DNA of 64,000 nt from Perca fluviatilis. Its lineage: Eukaryota > Chordata > Actinopteri > Perciformes > Percidae. Below the pieces are notes generated by a model. The model saw nothing but the letters and a program-made list of their open reading frames with translations, was not told where the DNA came from and did no database searches. The stretch is taken from the NCBI RefSeq assembly GCF_010015445.1, contig NC_053134.1, positions 14,305,129 through 14,369,128 of the forward strand, given 5' to 3'. This document shows positions 51,901-63,209 of the stretch, piece after piece. The position numbers and the translations under genes are program-made. Numbering within the stretch: the first letter of the stretch is position 1; every line of letters begins with the position of its first letter.

Positions 51901-54900
51901 ACAGGGAAATATCCAGTAGGAATTTTCAGTAAATTATTTGTTCACTGATAGCATAATACCATGCTAAATATGATTGTTACAAACCAAATAAAAGCATAAG
52001 CCATACCTAATATGACTGTAAGATGTAACTTACGTCATGGAGGGGATAGGCAGCTTTGTACACTCCAGCATCCAGCAGTTTGGTGACGCCAAACTTCTTT
52101 ATGCTCCCCCGTATTTCAAAGGGGGCACGACTCAGGATGTAATACGCCTAGAAGAAGATGAGGTTTTTCATTTTTATGCTAATAATCTGTTTATACAATA
52201 TTATCAAACAATCATAGAGTATAATACAGTTTGGAAAACATGATTCTTAAGCTGCTCTTATGATTTATGAGTTTTAAAGTACTCATATTATTTAATCATA
52301 ATTGCATTTAGAGGTTGTACAAGATTAGGTTTACATGGATTAATAAAAAATAAAAAACACCATATATTTGTTATACTGCACATTGCTGCAACTCCTCTTT
52401 TCCCCCCTATGTGTTGAGCTCTCTGTTCTAGCTACAGAGTGAGGCATCTCACTTCTGTACCATCTTTTTTGGGAGTCACAATGCGCAGTAGCTAGGTAAG
52501 AACAACTAGCCAATAAGAAGCAGAGAATGAGGGCGTGCCGAGCTAGCAGCTAGGCGAGTATTATAACGTGTGTTACAAAGTGACGCACGTTTGTCACAGA
52601 AGTAAAGGCTGGACTACAATAGAGCTGTTTGGAGCAGTTTGTGAACAGTGTTTTCTATTGGAGATGGTAAGTGCCTTTGGGGTGGACTTTGGGCTTTTTC
52701 ACTTTGTAAACCTATAACATGAACAAAAAAAATATAAAACACAATAAAGGAAAGGGAAAAAGCCAAAAAGCATAATATGTGCACATGAAATCGATTCATC
52801 TGTTGAGCACAGGATGTTTGCAACCATACAACTACATCCTTCAAAATAAAACTGAAGTATGAAAAGAAGTGGCAGGCAGCCTGAACTGACTGCAACAACA
52901 TGTGACAACTTGCCATCCTGCTCCTCATGGCCGCAGTGAAGAAGACATCTTTGTCCCTCATGTGGAAGTACTCCAGACGTTTTTTCTCAAAGGGGGCGGT
53001 GAAGAACTCGGCCTCCTTGGTGATCAGGTCTTCGTTGGGGTAGAAGTGCTTGGTAATGAAGGAGAAAAAGCGCCATGGGGAGGGGCGAGACGACAGGTCG
53101 TTGGGCTGGATGGGAAGCTTGATGTGCAGGACCTCGGCGTATGTGCACAGCGTGTCCCACGGCATGTGGACTTTCAAAAACATCAGTTTCTCATCGGTCA
53201 CCTGCAGAACACAAAGGAGTGCTTTAAGTATGCGATACAGTAAGAGAACCTTCCACAAAGTGTAATCTACTTACAGATTGTGTCGCCTCCAGCTCCATTC
53301 CCATCTTCATCAAGCTGGCCTCAAAGTTTTCTCGCCGCCTCTACAAGAAGAACACAAAAAAAGGTTTCAAAGAGCTTTCTGATTTAATGCTCTCTGGTCA
53401 ATATGATTTAATTTCTGTACCGGATGTCCTGACGTTATGACTTATGTGCCAAGCCTGCAGTATAAATACTGTGAGCATTTGTCAAAGGACTGCCAAGGGT
53501 GATCATCTGTATCTACACGGAAGTCCATTATTTATTTATATTGTAGAATTGCATGTAAATAATGTGCCAACACATAATCACCTTCATAACCTTTATAAGA
53601 TCCAATGTGTCAATACTGTTGCTTTCAAATGACCTCTAATTATGTTTATGTAAAGGCAGAAATGGCAGACTTCACAGCTCATTTATTTGGACATTTTTTC
53701 CATAACCAAGGCATTATTTACACTGCACAGTGGTGATACTGCACGCAAATGTCACTACTGCACGTCTTGTCCTGGGTACACTTTCTGAACTGAGAGCAGC
53801 TTTCCCAAAAAACACACTGAATTAGCATGAACAAGTATTAAACATATTCAAATAATATAGAAAGGAGCTAATCAAAATGCTTTTAAACTTTTAGATGAGT
53901 TATTTGATTAGTTGGTGTCATCATCATCCAAGGCAATTCAGTCTTTCCGAATGAATACAAACTTTAATGTGACACCTTTATACATTTTTAACCCTATGAT
54001 GTCAGCCCCATTCTAAGAAATACCGTTGAGAGACTGCTGACAAAGTAAAAGTCAAATACCATCAGGTTGTTTAGCCAACCTTGCTTTCAGGTAGATTTAT
54101 CCTAACAAACAGGAAATACAAGTGCACGAATATTTTGACAATAACGTAACCTTTTAAAATAACAATTTAGCCTATCACTATCTGAAATGAACCACGCCCC
54201 TCCAGCTGTCAAGCTCAAAAAAGGGGTTTTGCAACTTATGCTTGACCAGGTTAGCTTCTGGAAAAACAAATTAAAGGGGTTGCCTGCTAGAGACTGTTGC
54301 ACTCCTCATCCCCTGGTGGATTTAGTTTGCTTTGAGATGACTATGAACGTGGAGTTGCCTCAGACCCAGTGGATCTGTGGTGAGGAAGCTCATGAGCTTG
54401 GACTTGCAACGGCTCTACCAGCCGGCCTTTTTCAGAAGAACTGGCTGAAACTGGCTTATCAGCTTCTATAGAAGTGCGTCTGGGAGCTGCAACGCATGCC
54501 AACACCCATCACATCCATTCAGTGCTGCATATCCATCATGTATCTATCTTAGGAGTACATTTTTTCACCCATTTAACCCCTAAGCTTTTGTCAACTGTTA
54601 CCAACTATAATTTTAAGCCTCCACAGGGCACAGTCTCCACTTCAAAAACCCTTGCAGGGTTACGGTTTCAACACTGCAGGTAACGGTTTTTAAAGTCTGT
54701 GTATCTAAGCATTATATTACACATCCCTCACTGGAAACCTATTGTGAAAGACAATGGTACATGTAGCAACAAACAACACATCTGGGTATGTCATTATGTC
54801 TCAGTCTCAGTATCCTTAATTTGTGTAATATCCCTGAAATCTAGACTTGTGATGAATATCTATGATAGTAATGCACTAAATATACACGTAGTTAAACCAC

Positions 54901-56100
54901 TTCACTCTGTTCAATCATGCACCAACTGAATTTACTCATTTGTTTTGTAAAAAAAAAGTGGTCTGAGATTGTCTCCACAGACCGTTTCCCGACTCGTCAA
55001 ATATCAATATTCATGTGAAGTGTGACTTCATTCTCTGCTCAGGACGCCAAACGTTAGTTTACTGCTAACTTATGTTCTGAGTGCCAAGTGCAGTCTCTTT
55101 AAAGTCATAGACAGCCATCCTGCTGCAAATGAAAACTCCCTTTACAAATAGACAGAAACAATAGAGTTTGTATGTCTAATAATAAAACACACAAGGCAGT
55201 TTATGAGAAAACTACCACTTCCATTGAGAGAAATACAGTATGTTATTCATTAAGACTAATGATTTGCTTCCAAAACTTTATTTAAAAACTCTGGACACCT
55301 CAGGATTTGGAAGGCTGCCAGGTTTGAGTCCGGCTGTGGCCATGTCACCCCCTTCCTTTCTCTCCCCACACTTTCTGTCATCTATCTACTGTACGCCGTC
55401 TAATAAAGACAAAAAATACTTTACAAATACTATTAAAAAAGCATATCACCTTTTACGGATTTTTTTTTTTGTGAGTAGAATACTTTGTACTAAGTTTTAT
55501 GTGAGCATCGTTTGCAATACTTAAAATACAAATCTGATGTAGTGTACTGAACCACCCAACTGAAAAAGATTTTAAAAATGAGAGACCTACCTTGCGCCGC
55601 TGGAACACATGCCTCTTCTCAAACTCCTTCTTATCCTCATCTTCATAGACCAGGATGAAGTCAATCCTCCTCACGCCGTCATTGAAGAATAAGGAGTCTG
55701 GTTTGTTATTAAACTCTACCTGAGGGCAAAAATAAGGCTCATCAGGTAAGTCTACTGCGTGAAACTCGTACTCCTCTTCCTCCATAGTACCATACATGCT
55801 GAACAGAGAGAAGAGAGGAAGGTCTGTGTGTGGAGAGTCTGGGAAGAGATATGCGATGTGGGCCATGCAGGAAAAGTAGGAAGCGTCAACAAACATTATC
55901 ATACCCGCCCTTTTTCTCTCTCTTCCTCTCCACACAATCAGAGTAAATACAGATCTTGTAAGCGTATATAACTACATGCATAGTTTCACAACGTGGGGGG
56001 TTTTGTAATATTTTTTTTTTTAATAAAAAAAATGTTTTTAGAAAAAAATAAAAAAAAAAAAATAAAAAAAAAAATTATAAATTCAATTTTTTTTTTTTTT

Positions 56101-56134
<34 letters not shown>

Positions 56135-59100
56135 TATTTTTTTTTTTTTGTTTTGTTAGAGTTTAAAAAAAGGTACACAGGTATATATTATGCAAATTAT
56201 ATTTTATAACATACAAGTGATATGTCTTCCTGCATGTAGGCTAGGCACCAGAACACTATGAAAACTCAATTAAAAGATCAATCAGTCAATCTACACCCCA
56301 TATATACAGTATATATACATATATACATTTCATTTATCTGCTGCTACTTTAGCTGACACCAACATTATTGTGCTGACTCACCAGATGTGCTTTGGCGACT
56401 GTTGTTCCGTCTTCAAAACTGTGATATATTGGTAAGAACTCCTCAGAGTAAACTGTGAAAATAAGAACAAACACATAAATGAGAATACAGGCACAATAAT
56501 AAACAAAGAAACCCAAAACTAGATGGATATTTCCTTGAGCTCGACAGTGGATAATGCTGATATCACAGATGTATCATTATCTGCATGTATGCAAAAAGGA
56601 AATGCAGTAACTAATAAAATACAACGTTTACTGGCAGATATTTTTATTTTGTATTCATTTCCAAAAGTTTAAAATGTTTATCTTTGTATGATCTAATGAA
56701 GGCAACACTATTATAGTGCTAATTGATGTATCATAACTAATGTAATATTATGTAAAAACACATCTGAAATAATTTTGAATGCAAGAGAGAAAAGTTACTG
56801 CTTATTTGACAAACTTTGTTGGTTGAGGTCTGTTTGTCAGAAGTGAAGGCACTTAAGCAACCTGTGAGCTGTTTACTCACCCGAGGCTATACGTGAAAAA
56901 ACTAAAATAATGGATGTATTGTAAGACCAACTGCCCCTGTAATTCTATAAGACTATTGTATTTTTTTTGGGGGGGGGATTAACTTTAAAAAAAATAAAAT
57001 ACAAAACATAAAACTTGCAACATGAACTTTGAATTTTTTCAAACGCCACCACCCTAGCCATCTTACAAGCCCACTTCTGGATTAACGGATCCCCTTCATT
57101 CTTCCATCCTCTTAAAATAATCTCTATGGCTATCAATAAACTAGTCTGGATGCAGCTTCTTATGTTAATTCTATTGTATTTTCAAGATGATTGATATTGC
57201 ACTACCTTGTAAACAGTTATTATTGTAGGGGCAAAAGACGGTATTTCTAACTTCTAGGCTGCAACTAGCCATTATTTTCATAGTCAACTAATCTGTTGAT
57301 TAGTTTCTCGATTAATCAATTAGTTGATTGGTCTTTTGGTGAAAAATGTCATCAGTATTTGTATTTAGGAGTGAAGAAACTACAAAAACATTTAAAAAGC
57401 TGGAATCAGAGATTTTTAACCTTTTTTTCATAAAAAAAAGGACTCAAACTGATTAATAGATTATCAAAATAGTTGGTGATTATTTAATAGTTGACAACTT
57501 ATCGATTAATCTTTGCAGCTCTACCAACTTCCTTTCCTAGGGTTCAATGGAAAATTAGAGAGGTCAATTATTATGTGACCCTCCTCTGAGTCACCTGGGG
57601 GGCACACAGGCATTTACCTGCAGTTCAGCAGAAGCTCTCCTTGTTACAACAGAGCAACCAGGTCTAGGGCTGCACAATATTAGGAAAATAACTAATTGTG
57701 ATTATTTTGACTGATATTGCGATTGTGATATGATTCACGATATTGGAGGGAATGATCATTTTTGTATCATTATTCTCATTTTCATTGAAAAAAAAAAAAA
57801 AAAGTGTGATTTTTTTGCGAGGATCTGTACCAAAACAAATATTTTTTTCTTTAGTCTGTAGGTTATGATTTGTAGGCCGGGATGTCTCTGCAGCACCACA
57901 ATACTTTATTTTAGAATGGTTTGAAACATATTTTGCCTTTAAAAAAAAATGTGCGCCCCCCTGCGATTTGGATATTGTACTAGTTCATATTGCGATTTCC
58001 ATAAAATTGCGTCCAACTTAGCACCCAGCTATGGTTTAAAACCTTTTACAGGTTCTGATTTAACTGAACCAGTTCTAAACAACAGCTAAGCTAATCAGAC
58101 GCTAAGCGACACAGCAAGTACGACACAAGTGATGTTATGTGTTTACATACATTATAAAGGCTAGCAGCTGATGTACTGTTATCAGACTGCCACTTTGCCT
58201 ATCCTGCCTCACAGAGCTTTGAGCATGGCTGTCTTGTTATATCTTTACGTGCCAGTGGAGGCGCTGCTGACAAGTCCTTCACATCCCTGCTCATTCTAAC
58301 ATTCCTATAGTCAGACCAGGAAAATATTCATGTATTGCCTCAGAGGTGCCCACTGAAGCAGCACAAAGTGTTACTGTTACTCATTTCCAAAACAGTCTGA
58401 GGGTTGGAACCAGTGACCCTCCTTTTAGGAGCCTGTCTTACCAAACCTCATGCTGTTATTGCTGCTTTTTTTGTACTGCCTTTCACACAATCTTACGTTA
58501 CTCCCTGGAAAGAAAAAGAAGAAATAGCTCACCACCACCAATGCAGTGTGGTCAACACGGCCGATTAACAGCATGTACTGCAGCAAATATTCATTAAGAA
58601 ATCTGGACTCAGTATTCACACCACTGACCACAAACAAAAACAATATCATCAGCTACTTTATGCATTGTTTTATGCCTCATTACATTATGAAGCCCTTTTT
58701 TTCTTTTCTTTTTTTTTTACTAAACAGATGACATTACATCCAATATGGAAAGTCCTGTAATCTTTCCATATAAAGCGAAGAGCTATGACAAACTTAACTG
58801 AAGACAGATGTTGTTTTCAAAACACTGGCCTTAGTAACACACTGGGAAACTTTCACTGTGGAATCACTGTTCAAATAATCAAATGAAAAATTTTCCTTCA
58901 GAAGAGTCCTCTAGCAGGCTAACAGTCAAAGCTTGATATTCTACAAAAGTCCAGAAGTATTTTGACATAAGACATGAACCATATAAATACATTTATTAAC
59001 AGCTGCTTACTATTTATCAGGAAGCATCTGTAACCTACAGTGAGTATGATTCTTTTGATAAGCACTGAATGGCCCAAAGCTGTCCGCAACAAACATCTCA

Positions 59101-61098
59101 CTTCCTCTCCAGAGAACATATTCCATGACACACAAAATAATAAAGGCAGAACAAACCAACATACTGTAATCCTTTAACAGAAACAGCTGTGCCAAACTGG
59201 ATTCTGTTTTTAATTTTGTGCAGCATGAAGGTGCATGATACACATTTTATTTTATCTAAAAGGAAAACACTTAAATCTTCGAGCTTAAGTGTCCTTATCC
59301 TCTGACAGGAAATGCTTTCTGCATCAAACACTGGGGCATTTGATGACATTTGATAGAAGCAGAGTGTAATGTATTTTACAAGAACAAAATCAGCCCTAAC
59401 ATATTGTTTAAGTATTAGCGGTTAGTTCCTATAATTGTCTGTTTTGCATGTCAAATAAGATAACCGATAATACGTTTTATTTGAAACATGCTTCCAGCAG
59501 TGGAGACCTAGCTCTCTCAAAATATGCACTGACCTACAGTAACCCTGGCAAACCTACGTGGTTTACTGCAACAATGTCGTGGCTACATGTTCTGATTTCC
59601 TGTATCACCATAGTATTTATTTTGCACATGAAACAAACTATGAACTGAAATAAAGTAGTATCTGAGCCAGTGATTTTTACTCTTTATCACAGCATCAAAG
59701 GTTGCAACAAAGTGTGAACGTTAATAATTCATAACAAGTGAAAAGGCACAGTTAAATAAAGCACACTTTGGCATGCCCTTTGTGATCCAGCGTGAAAAGC
59801 ATTAGTCATTTCCATATGGTCAACGGCCTTCTACATATTTCTCACGACTGTTAAATTTAACCCAAAGGACCATTTGTCTCTCACTGAGCGGTGAGTACAA
59901 AAATGCATGCATTACTAGACAGTATGCGATTATGGACAAGACAAGGCAAGACAAGACTCAAAGGAGCTTATTGTTTTGAGAAATCTTTCCCATAAAGGAC
60001 AAGTGTAGGGGCTGGCAGCTGTACAGACACTGCAACATACTGTACTGCAGGTGTAGGCTTCTAACACTATGGTCACTCTATTCCAAAGTTAAGTTACTGT
60101 TTCAGATTTTAGCGTCAGGAATGTAAGAAACAAAACAGTGTGGAGAGATGCTATCAGTTCTAGCCTTTAAGGACCCACATCAGACATTTATGAAATAAGC
60201 AGAAGCGCTCTGTTTTGGGCAGTTCCTTTCAAACTGATGATTGCCCAACTGTTATCTGTATTTATTTGTAATGCAGAAATGGTGGTGTAAGCCTCTTGAA
60301 AATGTGTACACCACACCTCCACAGTTGTTCTGCTACACATGCAGCGGGGATGATCTTGTTGAACAGACTCCTCATTGCTTTTGATCATTTACTTCTATTA
60401 CCATCTAGTCTTTAAACATGACAGGGAAATCATGAACCATGCATTTCGTAAAAAAACAAACAAAAAAAACCCACAAAAGTAAAAGCCCCTTATAAGGCAG
60501 TGTAATGGTGTGTGTCAGTGTCATTTTCTATTGGCTGAAGCTAATTTAAACTAGGCTACTTTAAACACAGATGAGTAGTAAATAAAACTGCAATTTTTAA
60601 TTGACCATATGTTTTGTATATAAAATCAATGTATGGCAGTAACCTAATTTCTAATAGATGTAGTGGAGTGAAAAGTAGAGCATTTTCATCTGAAATGTAG
60701 TGAAAAAAGTTGGGAGAAAATAAAAATACTCAAGAAAAGAAAGGGGGGGGGGGTTACACCCATTAAGGAATCTCTATTGAGTAGGCCCAGTGATGAATGA
60801 GTAGGTGGGTGGATGCTACTGTAACTTACCCAGAGGTGAGTATGGCACATTGTAACCTATATGGTATATGGCATAATAATGGATGTATTATTTCAACATG
60901 TAACGTTACAGTACACCAGATAGCTGTGATCAAATCCACACAGCGCCAATTAACCCACACAGCATGCACACCAAGACAACAAATCTCAAAACCGTTCTTT
61001 TTACCAACTTCCTCGTCTATCATGCCGACGTCAGTTTCACCCTCGAACTCATCCGTCTCACACATGGAGTCCATCTCGAAGATGTCGTTATCGCTCAT
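45935..61098 (-). CDS. ano6: ANO6 (TMEM16F), calcium-activated phospholipid scramblase/ion channel
   Basis: Coding exons on the minus strand: 61005-61098, 56382-56452, 55591-55798, 53275-53340, 52914-53201, 52034-52147, 51773-51888, 51420-51554, 51206-51311, 50847-50907, 50029-50174, 49704-49781, 49009-49237, 48749-48918, 48561-48658, 48215-48345, 47213-47418, 46894-47090, 46246-46351 and 45935-46153. Exons 3-20 are phase-consistent and encode 890 residues (human about 910). The cytosolic part has [10 protein letters not shown] and [11 protein letters not shown]. Calcium-site residues are all present: N and E of LNILYE (exon 13), both E of YEYLE (exon 16), E and D of EIRVDAW (exon 17). The Cys-rich CPQCDREC loop is exon 9. 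ANO6 exposes phosphatidylserine at the plasma membrane. The exon 5 donor is GC, not GT. Exon 1 to 2 to 3 phases do not join simply, so the N-terminus is uncertain. Confidence 0.95.
47540..47880 (+). repeat. teleost interspersed repeat in an ano6 intron
   Basis: The stretch contains TCTCCTCTTGGCTCTGTTTT, CAGCTGTGACGGGAGACTGG, CAATCACAGATAAGATAGAG and CGTTCCTATTGGCTGTTCTG. I recognise this order from a common fish repeat, but cannot assign a class or exact ends. Confidence 0.45.
50310..50735. repeat. teleost interspersed repeat in an ano6 intron
   Basis: The sequence begins GTCTTGCATTGCCAGACCTT and includes a short palindrome around CTCCACAGCACTGCGGAGGA. It continues with CATTCTGGGATGGGAG, AACCAATCACAATCGTCTTG, GATTGGACAGATAGTCTAGC and TGGATTTACCCTGCAGAGAT, ending near GTCGTGGATATAGAATAC. 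I recognise this as a very abundant percomorph repeat. No protein is encoded. Confidence 0.6.
52278..52785. mobile_element. TTAA-flanked MITE, family A copy 3 (ano6 intron 5)
   Basis: The left end AGTACTCATATTAT follows a TTAA (52274-52277). The right end GCATAATATGTGCACA precedes TGAA (52786-52789), a degraded TTAA. It is the most diverged of the three copies, with the same interior order as copies 1 and 2. It lies 124 bp from exon 5 and is read through by an ORF that extends exon 5, which is an artefact. Confidence 0.8.
55300..55430 (+). mobile_element. tRNA-derived SINE, copy 3 (5'-truncated)
   Basis: The B box region GGTTTGAGTCCGGCTG is present, followed by CATGTCACCCCCTTCC, TCTCTCCCCACACTTTCTGT and TAATAAAGACAAAAA. 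The tail order matches copies 1 and 2, and the A-box half is not recognisable. It lies in ano6 intron 3. Confidence 0.6.
56003..56160. repeat. A/T homopolymer block (ano6 intron 2)
   Basis: About 160 bases consist almost only of long A-runs followed by long T-runs, including a T-run of nearly 30. The order A-rich then T-rich could fold on itself. No feature is encoded, and base-level accuracy here is doubtful in any assembly. Confidence 0.9.
57255..57523. mobile_element. hAT-like MITE with near-perfect 8-bp target duplication
   Basis: The left end TAGGCTGCAACTAG and the inverse of the right end (TAGAGCTGCAAAGATTAATC) are similar inverted termini. The flanking octamers are CTAACTTC (57247-57254) and CCAACTTC (57524-57531), one mismatch apart. 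The interior has GATTAGTTTCTCGATTAATC and similar self-complementary words. It is 269 bp and non-coding. Confidence 0.8.
57665..58015. repeat. degenerate hAT-like MITE (TAGGGCTGCACAATAT type)
   Basis: The stretch begins TAGGGCTGCACAATATTAGG and has TGATATTGCGATTGTGATAT, an A-run, and later CATATTGCGATTTCCATAAA. The right terminus has lost its expected inverse of TAGGGCTG, and no target duplication is visible. Recognised from similar fish elements. Confidence 0.55.
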
Positions 61099-63209
61099 AG
61101 TCCTTGTCGGGGGGGGGGTTTGAATCACATTACCGAAAACAACTAAACTTTACTTTACCGACAGCCTGCTGGAGCCTATTACTATGGCTTTAAAGCGCAG
61201 CCTCGTCCTCCGCGCATTCTTGCTTTATTTCTCAACATATAGCCTACTCAGCCACATAACGTTTTGCTCAAGTTGAGACTTGAGAGAATATAAAATCATA
61301 CGGGTGGGGTCGCAGGAGGCGGAGAAGAATACAAGAGGAGGAGGAGGAGGAGGAGGAGGAGGGTGTTAATGTAGTTTTGCCACATTAGACAGATCAAGGT
61401 ACGCCCACTTCTTTCCTCTGAAGAAGTTGTATAGCATACCGACGCGTTGACACATGTGGCATCGAAGTGGTGGAAAATCTAGGCCTATTACTTTTATATT
61501 ATTGTGTGTAGGCCTACGTAACATTCTCCTAAACAAACTACATATTTTTAAGATAATAGTGCGAGATGTTTGGCAAGATCAGCACCATCACCGACCTCAG
61601 CGTTATGCAAACAAATAACCTTACTTATTTTCAACCAGATACATAAAACAACAAAACATAAAAGCAAATCACAAGAAAAGCAAATATAAAAATAAAATAA
61701 ACACAAAATGTGCCAGGGATCAGCAAAGAATAAATAGAAAATAAATTAAGTAAAAACATGAGCATAATTACAATTTTTGTAGCTTTGTTGTTTTTGTTTG
61801 CCGAAGTTATTGTCTTAATATATAGCCCAATTTCTTTCTTGAAAACATGAAAGTGAGTGAAATAGTTTGAGTATGGGAATCACCAAGGCACAGCGGCGGC
61901 TGGTTGAATCTTAAAAATATATTTTCGTTCTGCCCGTAATGATAACATATTTGTCTGGGGCGACGCCAACATTCAAATCCAATATTTCAAGTTTCAATCC
62001 GTTGCTGTATAACAGGTAAACATAAAAAAATATATATATATATATTTTTTTTTTTGCTGAATCTCCAAGTAACAAATGGGGTCAGGAACTATTTAACAGT
62101 ACGGTCCACACTCTTGGCAACCAGTTTCCGTGATCAGGGGAAGGAAAACGGTGACGGAACACCACAGGACATATTGTCAATGCATATTTCCGCCAATAAC
62201 AAACCTGCTAGCTTGACACGGTTTTTAATTGTATTGTATTGTTTGTGCTCGTCATTCCAAGTGTGTAAAAATTGTTAGGTAACGATCATCTGGAGGTGGA
62301 TCAAATATAAAATATTCCGTTTAGTATTAGAAAAGTACCACAATGGGTGAATTTGTAACGATATGACGCTATTAATAAGCGTGAATCAGCAAACAATGAT
62401 TCTGGCTTGTGTTAGCTAAAAGGCTAACGCGGCGGCCAGCGACATGCTCCTTTAGCAAAGTAACCGTTAACGTCAGTCATGTTAGCTTGCTAACGATTTT
62501 GAGTTATTAGTAAATAGCGTGTCCTGAGACTAATTCTGGTTCGGTAGTCAGATAGTCCTTTTATTGGTCAAAACTTAACCTAACTTGAGCAACCCCGGTT
62601 TTCAGCCGGTTCAGACCATTTGAAGATTTATTTTTATTTTTTTCCAGGTGAGTTGACATTCGCTGACCATCAGGCAATATTTAGAAATGTTAAACGTGGT
62701 AGTTGATGTAGCTATCCACTATCAACAACCACGTCAAGTAATACTGTTATCATGCTGGAGTACTCGTATCAATCCGCGGTCCGGGCAGGGCCTTTCTGTG
62801 TGGAGTTTGCTAGGTAACTTCTGCCATTGCCCTTGACGTACTAGGGACTATAGCTACCCACTTCTTCTAATTAGTGGGATAGGTTAAATGCAGAGGATAA
62901 ATTCCTAGTATCTGTAAATGTACTTGAAAAATAATTTAAATATATTATTAATACATAGTATTACAATAAATGTTAATGACGTGGTGGTATGTTGTATAAT
63001 ATACATTTTATAAGTATATAATGTTTGTACAATGTTCCTGTGTTTATCTAATGTAAATGTGATCGCTGTCATACAGATAACACTACACCTACAACATGCT
63101 GTATACCCAGGCATTGTTTTGTTGTGGTGTTAGTTAGGTGTTGACTTCTATGTATGATTTATGTATTTATTTAAATCTCACGCTGGTGTGCTTTTCTTTT
63201 ATCCTACAG
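61099..63209. promoter_or_regulatory. divergent promoter region between ano6 and ints13
   Basis: The ano6 start codon (minus) and the first coding exon of ints13 (plus) are 2.1 kb apart and point away from each other, so both promoters must lie here. Near the ano6 end are a G-run (61110-61118), GC-rich sequence around 61190-61220 and an (AGG)n run at 61331-61362. On the ints13 side, GC-richer sequence at 62400-62480 and a donor-like CAG|gtgagt at about 62648 could mark a non-coding first exon; this is inferred. An AT dinucleotide and T-run block lies at about 62028-62055. I cannot place either transcription start. Confidence 0.5.
61331..61362 (+). repeat. (AGG)n trinucleotide repeat
   Basis: About ten near-perfect GGA/AGG units lie roughly 230-265 bases upstream of the ano6 start codon, inside the divergent promoter region. 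Confidence 0.95.

Larger units (their letters stand above)
56453..61004 (-). other. ano6: ano6 intron 1
   Basis: This 4.5-kb intron lies between the first coding exon and the next candidate exon. It contains the hAT-like MITE 57255-57523 and a degenerate relative at 57665-58015. I saw no exon that would repair the reading-phase conflict at the ano6 N-terminus, although a very short exon could escape reading by eye. Confidence 0.5.

Noticed and set aside
52614..52913. Extension of the ano6 exon 5 ORF to 214 codons
   Set aside because: Conserved ANO6 sequence stops at 52914. The rest reads into the intron and a MITE, and the conserved next exon is at 52034-52147.
54187..54471. 94-codon plus-strand ORF inside ano6 intron 3
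   Set aside because: Product not recognised, antisense to ano6, and its start region resembles repeat sequence. I cannot support a gene, although it is among the less biased ORFs.
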